This document shows, one piece after another, positions 45,781 to 57,201 of a stretch of 64,000 bases of DNA. The notes under the pieces were generated by a model. The model was not told the DNA's origin. It saw only the letters and a list, made by a program, of their open reading frames with translations, and did no database searches. The DNA comes from Pollenia angustigena (taxonomy: Eukaryota; Arthropoda; Insecta; Diptera; Polleniidae): the NCBI GenBank assembly GCA_930367215.1, contig OV884059.1, positions 152,704,511 through 152,768,510 on the forward strand. The letters run 5' to 3'. A program made the position numbers and the translations under genes. Positions within the stretch are counted from its first letter, which is position 1. Each line of letters starts with the position of its first letter.

Positions 45781-46021
45781 CTTCTTAGTGCCTAAAAATA
45801 AGTTTTGACTACTCGCGATTTTTTTTTTGGTCCCTAATTTGCAGCTATAACGGTTTTTTTGTGTCGCACATTTTCGTGCGACGTGGCCCCACAACATGTT
45901 TTATGTTCTCCCAGGCCATGTCGCACGAAAATGTGCGACACAAAAAAAACGTTATAACTGCAAAATTAGGGACCAAAATAAATTCGCGAGTAGTCCAAAC
46001 TTATTTTTCGGCACTAAGAAA
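45781..46021. repeat. ~240-bp palindrome inside the piggyBac MITE
   Basis: The left arm 'cttcttagtgcctaaaaata', 'gactactcgcga', 'ggtccctaatttgcag', 'gtgtcgcacattttcgtgcg' is mirrored on the right by 'cgcacgaaaatgtgcgacac', 'ctgcaaaattagggacc', 'cgcgagtagtc' and 'tatttttcggcactaagaa'. The loop is about 20-25 bp around 45900. Such a structure would extrude readily as a cruciform. Confidence 0.85.
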
Positions 46022-46465
46022 CAAAAAAGCACAAAAATAAGTTGTTGGCCTCAGGTGACCAAAATGGTTAAATGACATTGCTACTGAACGATCAAAATTC
46101 TAAAAAGGCTTTGGCAGCCAACGTGTTAAGCCGTCATAAATTAAAACTCATATCAGAAGCTTGATTTTAACCGACATTGTAGTGATCTGACATTAGCTGG
46201 TCAGATCACTACAATTTGTAAAGCAGTGTTATCTAATAAGCTTGCACTGCAATTAAACTAATTGTCATTAAAAAGAAGAAGAAGAAGAATTTTAGGCCGA
46301 CTATTTTATGACTGCGAAATAAAACTCTCTTTTTAAGAGTTCATCCATACCTACTTTTATTTTTTTGTTGAAAAATGATTTTTAACTGTGGAGTTAAGTT
46401 AATTCTAGATCACCATAGGTTCTTAATGATTCTTACGTAATTGCTCGTCGACAATTTTGTTCAAA

Positions 46466-46615
46466 GTTCATTTTCACTTAAATAGCCACGTCAACAAACA
46501 AAACTTCCTTTACTGGTCTCCAAGAACCTCCAACCCTCGATTGAAACATCAAATACCTTTACATTGCCCCAGGGTAAATGTTTGGCGTGCCTTATCCACG
46601 CATGAGAAAATTGGG
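46466..46615 (+). pseudogene. IS630/Tc1-mariner-type transposase fragment
   Basis: One frame reads VHFHLNSHVNKQNFLYWS, then PRLKHQIPLHCPRVNVWRAL and STHEKIG, then a stop. This is the stretch after the second catalytic Asp in IS630/mariner-like DDE transposases (H-F-x-L-N-x-x-V-N-K-Q-N..W ... V-x-V-W-x-A-L). The acidic pair expected just before HF is lost. Diverged continuation is visible to ~46710 in broken frames. Terminal repeats for it were not found. Confidence 0.75.
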
Positions 46616-47952
46616 TAATTTTTTTAAATTCTAGAAAAACTAGGCTCCGTTTTGAACAGTGTGTTCAAGTCAACAAAACACATGTGGATGACATACTCTT
46701 TAAAAAATAAAATCCGCATTTCCATTCTACTGTTCAATGCTTTTAAAAAAAACTTTGTGTCAATTATTACATTTTTTATTTAAGTCTGAAAATATAAATC
46801 TGCTACCAGATACCCCGTATTTTTTTATTAAATAAAATTTATTTATAAAACATTTATTTTTTTTTTAAAGCATTTTGTAATGGTTAATTGTTTTGCTTTG
46901 TTGTTTTTTTCATTAAAAATATGTTTTATTGTGTTTAAAACAGTAATTTTAATTTGCCGTTTTTTCATAATTTGATTTCCGATTTGTTTTTGAAAATATG
47001 CCGATTTTTACTGAAACCACCTGGCACCCCTGGTTTTTTTATGAACTCTCTTATTTTTATCAACTCGCCAGCAATATTTAAGCATACAACAGATAACCAC
47101 AGATATTGTAGAAATAATTATGGTGACAACAGAAATTTGTAAGCAAAAAAAAAAATGTTATGACATACTCAATCCAAAACCATAAGCATCTGTTTTTGTT
47201 TTTAAGATATGGTGAGTGGGCAAAAGCAAAACCATACAATATCAGTTACACTCATTGTCTCATTTATATCAGTAGTAACAGATAAATATCTGGTGTATCT
47301 GTTTCAACAATACTTACTGATACACTCGTGCAGGTCTTTAGTTTACACTACTCAAGTTAAAATTTCTAAAATTTGTTTTTGTTTTAAATGTAATTTTCTA
47401 TGCGAACGTTGACGTTCGAAATCGTTACACAGGCAGTGAATGTGTTTTTATTTACAATAAAATAATTTAGGCCCAATTAGCTTACTTAGAATATAAATAT
47501 CTAAAATTTCAAACATTTTAGTTTTATTACATAACGTTTTCTCTGTTACATGTTTTAACACGCTTTAATCAAAAATCAATTATTTATAATAAATATTTTA
47601 CTTTTCTTACCATAACAAATCCTTGGTGTTAAATTTTGTTTTGGCCCTAAAGTGTTTAACACTATTTTGTAAAATTTTTTTTATGAAATAAGTGAAAGTT
47701 TTATCTGAAACAAAAGCAAACGTTTTGTTTGCAACGTCAAAGAAGCTTTAGGCAACATTGAAAATAATGTTGCCTACTTAGCTTAAGTAATTAAACATTT
47801 TTGAGGTTGACCAACCAACTGCACTCGTAATAAATCATAAATTGTTAATTATAGCATATTGTTTTCATTACTTCATTAAGTATCTTATCAACTTTTAGAA
47901 AACATGTGTTCATTTAATTTATAAAAAAAAGACTTTAAAAATGGTCGAGGGA

Positions 47953-47984
47953 GGGGGGGGGGGGGGGGGGGGGGGGGTGGGGGG
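47953..47984. repeat. Poly-G tract: G25, T, G6
   Basis: A run of 25 G, then T, then 6 G, preceded by 'ggtcgaggga', in DNA that is otherwise strongly AT-rich. It could form a G-quadruplex, but a base-calling or assembly artefact is an equally plausible explanation. The rest of 47349-48837 shows nothing I can support. Confidence 0.9.
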
Positions 47985-48837
47985 TCTAATATAAATGTGT
48001 TAATATTTCTGCATTGGTTGTGTTTCAATTTATAATTTTTACTTTAACGTAAACTTTGAAATTTATAATATTTAATTTACATATTTTTCTTATTTCATTT
48101 TTTTAGGTAAGTGATATGGCGTATTTGGGTTTTCTTCAAATACCTAATTGAAGATATTTTCTAGTAGGGGAGTAAGTAAATTTAAAATAAGTATATATTT
48201 ATAAAGATCTATGCATAAGTGGAAATAAAGTTCAAATCAAAACTCTGTATTTCCAAAGTAAAACAAATCATTTAGTTTGCACTTTTGTTAGGTTGTCAAG
48301 TAAAATGTATTTCTTGGAGGGAAAACCTAATACATAAATATTAAAAACAAATAATAAGATGGTTACTAGTCTATGATTATGATATGGATTCTGTCTGTAT
48401 GATTCAAAAACATATCCTAAAACCATATAACAAAAAAATAAACAGTTCAATAAAATAACCACAATTTAAATTATTATTTTATTAATTTTCATATTTAAGC
48501 TGAAAGAATTTTTTTTCTTATTTTTTCAACCGGTTAAATCGAACGTGTTATCGGAATACCGTGTTACATGAAAACACGTCGCAAATTTAATATCTAAATT
48601 GTGTAGTGGGAAGGTCGAATAGTTATAAAAACCTTTAAACCATGACCTTCTAGAGACTTCAAAGCAGAGTACTTGTATGGTTAAGGCATATATGGTTAAC
48701 ACAAATTATGGTCCCTGCAGTTACAACAAACAACCTATTTTTGCAATTTAACATTTCTTTATTCACGAAAGATAATATTTTGTTTCTATTTAACAATGAA
48801 GTGCTTGAAACTTAAAATATGATTGAATTTAGCAGTA

Positions 48838-49478
48838 CCCAGCGGTAACTAGAATGAGTAAAGAGGGCTAATAGAAGGCCTTATTTAGCAGTCAGAAGCT
48901 CTTCTCGCCGCATTCCATACTTATTTATTTTTTACACAGGTTGTCATTGGGCGCAAGGCCTTCCACACTTCCTTTTAAAACAACTTGGATCCCTTCCCAA
49001 AGAAGGGAGTAAGGAAGGTCACTAAAAATAAAAAGTAAATAAAACTGAACACCTTCCTTTCTCCCTTCTCAAAGAAGGGAGTAGCGAATGTGTACAGGGG
49101 TCTAATCACCGCACTATCGTATCGAATAAACTATTGAAGTTTTTTGCATACGATAGACACTGGCGTATCAAATGAAAACTCGATAAATGTAATGTCGAGT
49201 TACTCAATGTCGAATGCTATTATTTCAAATTCAATACATTTCATTCGATATCGAGTTTCAAGATACCAAAATAAATAATTTCGATTAATTTTGCTCGATA
49301 TCGTATGCGGTGATTAGACCCCTGAATATTTCAGAAGGTCTCTTAAAAAGAAGTTTATACCTTCTAGAAGGCATACTTCTGAAGGCAGGATATCATGCGA
49401 AGCAAATCTTTTAGAAAGGAGTATAGAGGCCTTCAAAAAGGCCTGCCACTTACGGTCCTTTCAATATTTACCGCTAGG
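48838..49478. mobile_element. Inverted-repeat element, TIR CCCAGCGGTAA, TA target
   Basis: ta|CCCAGCGGTAA on the left and TTACCGCTAGG|ta on the right. The interior has repeated 'agaaggcct'/'aggccttc' and 'ccttctcaaagaaggga' motifs. Another MITE is inserted at 49095-49324. Confidence 0.7.
49095..49324. mobile_element. 230-bp MITE, TIR CAGGGGTCTAATCACCGCA
   Basis: Perfect 19-bp inverted ends, CAGGGGTCTAATCACCGCA and TGCGGTGATTAGACCCCTG. The flanks 'aatgtgta' and 'aatatttc' agree at 5 of 8, which could be an old hAT target duplication. 'tcgata' motifs are frequent inside. Confidence 0.85.
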
Positions 49479-49497
49479 TATAATCTATCTTCTTCTA

Positions 49498-49961
49498 TCT
49501 ATATATATAAAATAGGATGTGTGTATGCATGTATTTATGAATGTATGTAACGTATGGAATCCAAAACGGCTGGGCCTATTTTGATGAAATTTTTAGGGAA
49601 TCTTCAGAATATTCAGGTGGGTGACCCTGTGAAGTCTGATTTTGGTCTGCGGGCGGAGGGGCGTGGCAAAATCCAATTTTCATATTGCACCACCAATGTT
49701 TTCTATATAATTTGGATGATTTTTTCTTTAAAATCATCGCCATGGTCCAACTTAGGTGTTTACGGAAAGAAAATTTTGCCCCGCCCACTTTAACGCCCAC
49801 TTTAACGCCCACTTTTTTCGATTTACCTAAAATAAGAAAACGGCTCCATCGATTTGACTAATTTTTTCTATCAAATGTTCGTATCTTTTTAACGGATTTT
49901 AAAAATAGAACACAAACATTTTTCCTAATTTGGACAGGACAACGTCTGTCGGGTCAGCTAG
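49498..49961 (+). mobile_element. 464-bp non-autonomous Helitron
   Basis: A|TCTATATATATAAAATAGGA start and ...CTGTCGGGTCAGCTAG|T end. The 3' hairpin GACAG-gacaacgt-CTGTC precedes the end. The body carries 'gccatggtccaacttagg' and 'cggctccatcgatttgacta', as in the Helitrons at 4.9, 36.6 and 55.4 kb. Confidence 0.9.
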
Positions 49962-50040
49962 TATTTTAATAAAATATATCTGCATTCATACATTTAAACA
50001 TATTATGGTTACTTTAACCGTTCTATTGTCTCTGGCAACC

Positions 50041-50863
50041 ACATTATGGTTAAATTTATCCATCCAAAATCCATAAACATATTACTACTAACCAAAAATG
50101 ATAGAAATAAAGATTACGCCTTGCGCATGTTTTACCGTTTGATGACGTAGTAGTTTCCTTGTTAAGATTACCAAGTATCTTTTATATGTGAAAATCGTAA
50201 TTTCTTACAAAAAATTTATGTATTAAGTGATAGTTGGCAACCCTGCAATTAATTTACTCAGAGAGAAAAAAAATATTATATTAATTGTCAAAAAACTAAG
50301 AATTTTGCTTAATATTTTATATTAAAAATATTGTTACAATAAATAAACTTTTATAAAGTGTTCAAACGTGTGTTAAAAGTAGCATAATTAAGAAAAATAA
50401 AATCTAAATAAAAATAGAAGAGAGCAGAAAAGAGAACAAACATAAAGTGTGCAGTGGGCAAATGCCAACAAATTAGCCGCAAAAAAACAAATCGGGAAAT
50501 TGTGCGAAAAACTAACGTGTTTTAATTAAATGTCTATATTTTTAACTATAGCTAATATATATTTATGCAAGTTAAAAATAAAATTATGAAGAAAAAAGGA
50601 ACTTCTTACAAAAAATTTTCAGTTTTCAAATAATTTAAATTGAAAAATAATAAATTGTTCCACTGTCATGTTTACACATAAACATAACAGTTTGAAAGTT
50701 ACAAATTATTAGCCAATGAGAACGAAGGTTGTGTGACGTTACAGTTCCTACATGCGCAGTAAATACTTTTTATATCTACCTGATGTCGTAATCTTTATTT
50801 CTATCATTCTTGGTTAGTAGTAATATGTTTATGGATTTTAGATGGATGAATTTAACCATAACA
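50041..50863. mobile_element. Element with ~75-bp inverted ends
   Basis: Left 'attatggttaaatttatcca' through 'gatagaaataaagattacg' and right 'cgtaatctttatttctatca' through 'tggatgaatttaaccataa' are complementary over ~75 bp. The same inner block occurs alone at 1125-1147. No coding capacity is evident. Confidence 0.8.
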
Positions 50864-50922
50864 CTGAATTTACTAACAACAATATGTAATGTTATGTTTA
50901 AAAAATTAATATTTTAAAACAT

Positions 50923-51482
50923 TTGGGGGATTCACAAGGTGTGATAAATCCAAGGTGTGATAAAAATTAAAATATGTGTTGTGAACAACCCCTCATAATT
51001 TAGTATGCTATTTTGAATTTTTATCAGCCGATTTAAAACAAATATTAAAAATAATTATTTACCAAAAATAAAAATATTTTTTAATTCTAATCCATGAATT
51101 AATAAATTAAACTAGATCCTACCTGACTATCTTCCATTTTTCAGAAGCAAATCTTTAAAGCAAAAAATTAAATTTTATTTTGTTTGTTTACCAAACAGCA
51201 GAATCCTAGGCCGATCTTATTTGACGCTGCAAGTGATTTGTTGCTGGATAAAATTTTTACCATCAACGGCGACGGCTTACAAAAACTAATGCGGCTCGGC
51301 TCAACCGTTCAGCGCAGGTCTCTTCGGATTAATTACGACAGCACAATTAACATAGCAAGCAAAGTTCTATTTATTTAAGACACTTTTTGTTTACAAAGCA
51401 ACAACAATATTTTTAAACCATTGTAAAATATTAGAACATTATGACAATATAACATGATACCACACCTTGTGAATACCCCAAT
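50923..51482. mobile_element. 560-bp MITE, TIR TTGGGG.ATTCACAAGGTGTG
   Basis: Left TTGGGGGATTCACAAGGTGT, right complement ACACCTTGTGAATACCCCAA. The 64-codon frame at 51184-51378 inside it has no recognisable domain. From 51483 to 52034 only AT-rich DNA is seen. Confidence 0.8.
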
Positions 51483-52037
51483 TGTATGTTTAGTTTTAAA
51501 TTAAAAATAATAAACTTAAAAGCAACAACATTATGGCCCTTTGCTCTCTACAACAGTAGAATGCTTTTTAATTACAAACAGACAGCAATATCGTGAAAAA
51601 AGTTTCCGCACCGAAAGCGTTAAAGTTTTGTTTTTATATGATATTTGTTTTATTTAAACGGTTACTTTTGTCTTAAATAAGTTATTTTTTGTTTCAATTC
51701 CTATATAATCGTCAATAGCAAACCATTTTTCATAAATCTAATGCAAGAGTTTGATCAAATAGCGATAATTTAAGCTGATAAAGTACCTTTCTTTACCTTG
51801 ATTAATTTTTTTTTTTTTTTTTTTCTTATATGACTTTTAATTCAAAATCATCTCCAACTATTTAGATAAGCTAGTTTAACAAACATTCAATAAATCTTTA
51901 ATAAACTTCTAATGAATGTTCCTTAATGCACTGGGTAACGTCTAAAATTAAAAATCACCAGCTCAACAATGTATGAGCCGAGCGTGTGTAAAGGTGGTGC
52001 AGGAGATAGCTTAAAAATACATATTTAAACCTATATA

Positions 52038-52275
52038 TGTGTCAGTTTCAGTTAAAAGGAACCTATGGATGAAAAAATCGATTTTAACTTTTTTGGTGAT
52101 ACTTAAAATAGACAATACGCTCTTTTTAATGCAGCAAACCGCTGTTTTCTAACTGCATTACTTTTGTCTCAGGTAAGCTTTAAAATACACCTTTGAAAGG
52201 AAAAAAATTTAAAAAATCGTTTTTCTCCAAAACTCATTTTTTGCCCATAGGTCCCTTTTAACTGAAACTGACACA
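52038..52275. mobile_element. 238-bp MITE, TIR TGTGTCAGTTTCAG, TA target
   Basis: ta|TGTGTCAGTTTCAGTTAAAA on the left and TTTTAACTGAAACTGACACA|ta on the right; complementarity continues through CCTATGG/CCATAGG to about 32 bp. Confidence 0.85.
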
Positions 52276-52299
52276 TATGTTTTGTTTGTACCTAATTTG

Positions 52300-52682
52300 G
52301 AAACTTTGGCTTTTTCCGTTCTCCAGATATACAGAAAAAAGTAATAAAATTACAACAACAAGGGATTTTTGGACAAAATTAGAGGTAGTCGTGTTTTTTT
52401 GCTCATATCTCAGCCATTTTTGGACCGATCAGGCTGAATTTCAATAGCAAAATTAAAATAAGAATACCTGACATAAAGATACCCCAACCAAGCCCCCATC
52501 TTATCTGGGGGCTTTGGAAAACCCATTTCAACAGACAGACGGACAACCGGGTTTGAACTTCGCTTTTCATAAGGACCCAGAATATATATACTTTATAGGG
52601 TGTAGGATAAATATTGTAGAAATTACAAACGGAATGACAAAGTTATATATACTCTTTTACCTTCGGTGAAGGGTATAAAAAC
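52300..52682 (-). mobile_element. DINE/INE-1-like element
   Basis: Minus strand: TTTTTATACCCTTCACCGAA, then 'tttgtcattccgtttgtaat', 'cctataaagtatatata' and 'gttgtccgtctgtctgttga', the order seen in INE-1/DINE-1 repeats. 62500-63010 is a diverged copy on the plus strand. From 52690 to 55390 no gene is recognised. Confidence 0.7.
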
Positions 52683-54714
52683 AGTGGTATTCACTTGAAA
52701 TCACAATACGTACAAGGTATTTGAATTTAAAAATAAAACTAACGTTTCTTACCTTTTGTATAAATATAAAATGTAATACTATAAATTAACTTCCTATTTT
52801 TATGCATTCCATTTTGAAAGTCCCTTCTTATTTGCAATTTGTAAAATTAATGACTTTATTAAATAAAATATTACAGTAGTTAAAAAGCAATAAAAGTGAT
52901 AAAAAAAATATAATAAATTAAATAGAAATTAATTGTTTTATCAAAAAGAATAGTATTCATTATTTCATAAATATTTTCAAAGAGTTCAATGAAGCATTCA
53001 TTACACATACACTAAAGTTGAATGATTGATATTGTAAACTTGATGGAGCTGTATACTTGGTGTAAAATTAATTTAGTTTAATAATGAATTTGAGACAAGA
53101 AGAAATTTTTAAAAACAGAACGTGTTGCTTTTATGTTTAAAACATTTATTAGAATTAGATAGGAAATTAAGAGCTATAGAAAACTTATTAAATCTACATG
53201 CTGGTAAAAAAAAATAAAACGTCTAATAATGCGTTCAAGATCAGTAGAAATTTTGAAAGCCCTAATAAAAGTCAAAGGCAATAATACTGCAAAATTGTTG
53301 AGTTTCGGTATTAAACGACTTTATTCCATCCAAATTTAAAAATATAGTAGAATTTAAAGCTCTTTTTAAGTTTAAAATAATGACAATATTTTTTAAAATA
53401 TTATGGACCTAAATAGTATAAATAGATTTTTCAAAAACAAAAATTTTTTTTTTTTATTCACAACGAATAGAGTGCATCTGCAATTCCCAATTGCCAACTA
53501 AATCATTCGCTTGTCATGCTCCAACATTAATCAATTAAGATTTATATTGCCATTTACGTTGTTAAACAAATAACTGTAACGATCATCACTGTAATCGATC
53601 AATAAAATTTAAAGCATTGAAGGCGACAGGTGAAAAAGCATTATTATAAATAATAAACAATACAATCAATTCTTTAGTTTAATATTTAAGAGAAATGAAA
53701 AAGTTGTTATATTTCACTCAGATATAATAAATAATAATGACCATTTTTGTTACAGGTAAAATAACTTTATGCAGACTTACTGATGATGTAAATTTATAAA
53801 AAAATAAAACCAAAAAAAAAAAAACATTTTCTTTAACACTGCATGGTATAAATACATACACACTTACAAAAACACATTTCGGATAATGATGGTCATAGCA
53901 TCTCTTTTATTATTTTATAAAAACATTAACAAAACATTAAAATTAATAAGCATTATGGGTAAAAAAAAAACTCTTAATTGCCTACTAACTTAAATTTAAC
54001 GGGTAATCATCTATTTTTATATACTTTTGTTATAATATTTTTTTCCATTTTCTGCTTTAATAGAGAAGAAATTACAATATAAGCGAAAAACTGCAGCAGT
54101 GTCGGATACTCTTATTAGACGAGGTGCTCTCAAGGTAGTTCCTAATTCGGTTCAATTAAGATTAAATTAAATAGAGGACAATCATATATTTTAACTGGCT
54201 GTCATCTATAAAATTTGTGTCATCTTTTATCATCTTTTTTCATATTCTGTCATCTTTGTCCTCTTTATTTTTAAAAGCATGACCAAAATTTGCTTTTATT
54301 TTTATAAATTAAAATAAATTTCATTTCACGGCGATTACCGGTTTTTTCTGTCAAATCGTATTTAAAATGTCGTGCCATGCTTGTTCTGTTCATACTCCTA
54401 CTGAACTCTCGTACACTTGCAGAATAAAATTTTGAATAAGTTTGGTTTTTTTAGTTTCGTTATTTTTTTCAACTAATTTTACTCAGGTAAATGTAAATTT
54501 TTATATATAGTCGGCTAAATATGCAAACCCGCTAACTCCCTTTCAACAAATGGAAAACCCAAAAATATAGTTGATTTGACATACTTCAAGACTCAAATTG
54601 AAGAAAAACTACATGCTGGTCGACGAGGCATATCTTTCTCTACCACACGGCATCAAATTCCCCTATTACGGTTTACAACCAGGGATCTTAAGAGTTATTC
54701 CTTTTTTCATAAAA

Positions 54715-54835
54715 GTCAGATGAAAGCAGTTATTTTTTGATTTGTATTTTTTCGATCAAAAATAACAGTTATTTTTTGATTTTTATTTTTTCGAGCAAAA
54801 TTAAAAGTTATTCTCTAAAGAAATGTACGTTATTT
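54715..54835. repeat. ~46-bp tandem repeat, 2.3 copies
   Basis: 'cagttattttttgattt.ta' followed by 'ttttttcga.caaaa' occurs at about 54728 and 54768, with a partial third copy at about 54808. A 'cagggatcttaagagttatt' hAT-like motif just before has no partner on the right. Confidence 0.6.
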
Positions 54836-55396
54836 AATAATTTAGTTGACTTAAAATTTTTGTTTTAATTTGTAATTATCATTGGAATTTCTTATGCACA
54901 TTAAAATAATTATTAAAAGTCAACTTAATAACACTATGGAACATTTTTAGGATTATTGTCTGGGGGGTGAGAAATTCCAAGTCAGGGTGATGGTACTAGG
55001 TCAGTATAGTAAAACCCTCAAAGGGTTTGGCGTTCGTATGTGTCAGTTTTTTTTTATGACATTTTAAATTTTTTCCTTATCTTGATGTTTTTTCGCTTAG
55101 TTGTAACATTTTGGCAAAAACGTAGTTTAACATAACTCGAGAACCACTTGTCCGATTTTGCTAAAACAAACTCAAAAAAATTTATAATCAACAGTTTTGC
55201 CGGTAAAAATAAATTTGTGGAGAAAAAAAAATATTTTTTTGCCTAAAAATGAAAATTTTTTTTTTTAAATTCATAAAAAATCCAAAACGGAAAAAAGGAT
55301 CAAGTGTTATTAATTTCATGTAAAGTCACATAACCTATAAACAAAATGCGACATAGATCATAGAAATCGATTAACGCGTTCTGCTTTTATTTACAA

Positions 55397-56466
55397 CTAG
55401 CTGACCCGTTCCGCGTTGCTGGCCCTAAGCAAACATTAGTGTTGTATTACCAGACGATTTTAGTTGGTAAGATCAATATTCAGCTAACTTAAAAAAGTTT
55501 TCCCAGTTCCACCGGGAGCGTTAAGAAAAAAATCCCTCCAGTTTCATCTTTCACAGCTTTCATAAGGGTTTCGTATGCCTATTTTTGTGGTCGAATCAAC
55601 AGTGGAAATTTTGTTCGAACTGATTCCCTTAGGGCTCTGCAAAATCGATGCAACTGTTTTCCGATTTTAGATAAATATAAAAAGTAGCGTGGTAAATTTT
55701 TCTTTCGATGAAAACTTAAAGTTGATTAATACGAACATTTGAAAGAAAAATTAGTCAACTCGATGGAGCCGTTTTCTGATTTTAGGTAAATCGAAAAAAG
55801 TGGGCGTAAAAGTGGGCGGGGCAAAATTTTCTTTCCGTAAAAACCTAAGTTGGACCATGGAGATCATTTTAAAGAAAAAATCGGTCAAGCCATCCTCAAG
55901 TTATGTGCTTAATAGAAAAAGTGGGCGTAAAAGTAGGCGTGGTAAATTTTTCTTTCGATGGAAACTTAAAATGCATTGATACGAACATTGGAAAGAAAAA
56001 TTAGTCATATCGATGAAGCCGTTTTCCGATTTTAGGTAAATCGAAAAAAGTGGGCGTAAAAGTGGGCGGGGAACAATTTTCTTTCCGTATAAACCTAAGT
56101 TGGACCATGGCGATCACTTTAAAGAAAAAATCGTCCAAATCTGTCAAGCCATCCTCAAGTTATGTGCTTAATAAAAAATGTGGGCGTAAAAGTAGGCGTG
56201 GTAAATTTTTCTTTCGATGGAAACCTAAAATGCATTGATACGAACATTTGTAAGAAAAATAAGTCAAATCTATGGAGCCGTTTTCTGATTTTAGAAAAAT
56301 CGGACAAAGTGGGCGTGAAAGTGGGCGTGGCAAAATTTTCTTTACGTAAAAACCTAAGTTGGACCATGACGATCATAAGAAAAAACTGTCCAAATCGGTC
56401 CAGCCGTTCTCAACTGATGCAATTACCAACGAACAACATTGATTTTTATTTATATAGATAGATAGA
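55397..56466 (-). mobile_element. Helitron with Walker A helicase fragment
   Basis: Minus orientation: 5' A|TCTATCTATCTATATAAATA at about 56466, 3' ...CGGGTCAGCTAG|T at 55397. 55660-56400 is about three copies of the ~245-bp tandem unit shared with the 4.9-kb Helitron ('accatgg.gatcattttaaa', 'gtaggcgtggtaaatttttc'). The helicase fragment occupies the 3' part. Confidence 0.85.
55440..55680 (-). pseudogene. Helitron helicase fragment with Walker A motif
   Basis: Minus-strand translation gives AYETLMKAVKDETGGIFF and, after a one-base deletion in a 7-T run, LNAPGGTGKTFLS. GGTGKT is the Walker A (ATP-binding) motif of the Pif1-like helicase. It is followed by stops. The fragment starts where the C-terminal relic of the 4.9-kb Helitron is missing sequence, so the two copies keep different parts. 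Confidence 0.85.
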
Positions 56467-56473
56467 TTAATGG

Positions 56474-56807
56474 CCATTTTCTCATTAGGCGATTATCTTT
56501 TTTCCCAACGAAAAACTGTGCATTAAAGAAATTTGGTTTTCTCAATGTCTCATTTGCTTAAATTTTATCGCAAAGCTAACCGGCACTCATCTGCCAATTA
56601 TTTATTTTCCTTTTATTTGCCGTACAGATAAATTCAATCAGCTGACTCCCAACTTTTACATGTGTTTTGAGTGTCGTTGCCAGCTGAAAACTTTGTTTTT
56701 TGTCGGTATATTGAGAAACCCAAAATCGTTAACGGACAGTTTATCGGCCCAATAAATTTATGTTGACATTAAGTAACAGACAGTTTGTCGATACATTGAG
56801 AAAATGG
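56474..56807. mobile_element. 334-bp MITE, TIR CCATTTTCTCA
   Basis: Left CCATTTTCTCATTAGGCGAT, right ATCGACAAACTG-type complement ending TGAGAAAATGG. 'tttctcaatgtctc' and 'tattgagaaac' repeat the terminus inside. No clear target duplication. Confidence 0.55.
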
Positions 56808-57201
56808 ACATAAGTGAAGGTATCCCATTTTGACAAGAATATTGATATTTGTTTTTATTCAAAAAAGTGTCATTTATCGCCTTTTTTATAAATTTTCCCC
56901 AATAACTCCAGACTTCTGGCCATAAACTACTAAAAAAAATTAAGTAAACATTTTTATAATTTTTTATTTTAATTTTATTTATTTATTTTTATTTATTTTA
57001 ATAAATATTGCCTAGACTTTTTCGATGGTGGTTGTTCGGGACTAGTGGCATCGCATTCATCGCTATCATCAGTTTCTGAACCACACATAATGTCAATGTG
57101 TGACTCCACTGTTGGCCCTTGTGCATCTCCTGAAAATTCTTTATCATCAAGATCATCCTTGTCTTACCACACAAGCTTACTCCACCAGCAAATTTCCGCA
57201 A

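Larger units (their letters stand above)
45244..46125. mobile_element. piggyBac-type MITE, TTAA target, GTCGCAC hairpins
   Basis: TTAA (45240-45243) | CACGTTGGCTGCCA ... TGGCAGCCAACGTG | TTAA (46126-46129). A TTAA duplication with CAC-starting ends is the hallmark of piggyBac. Inside are a 44-bp tandem array of hairpin units and a large palindrome, listed separately. 882 bp; no transposase. Confidence 0.9.
43060..47340. mobile_element. 4.3-kb hAT-like element with perfect 8-bp TSD
   Basis: Starts TAAAGACCTGCACAGATATA and ends CTCGTGCAGGTCTTTA. The target duplication GTTTACAC is at 43052-43059 and 47341-47348. Near both ends 'gatatctg'/'cagatat' is repeated several times (for example 43073-43090, 43221-43247, 47206, 47278-47301), like hAT subterminal sites. 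It carries other elements (43691-44409, 45244-46125) and a transposase relic of a different superfamily, so much of its length is secondary insertion. Confidence 0.85.

Noticed and set aside
50380..50640. Purine-rich stretch that looked like a transcript leader
   Set aside because: It lies in the middle of the element with 75-bp inverted ends, with no frame or splice sites following.
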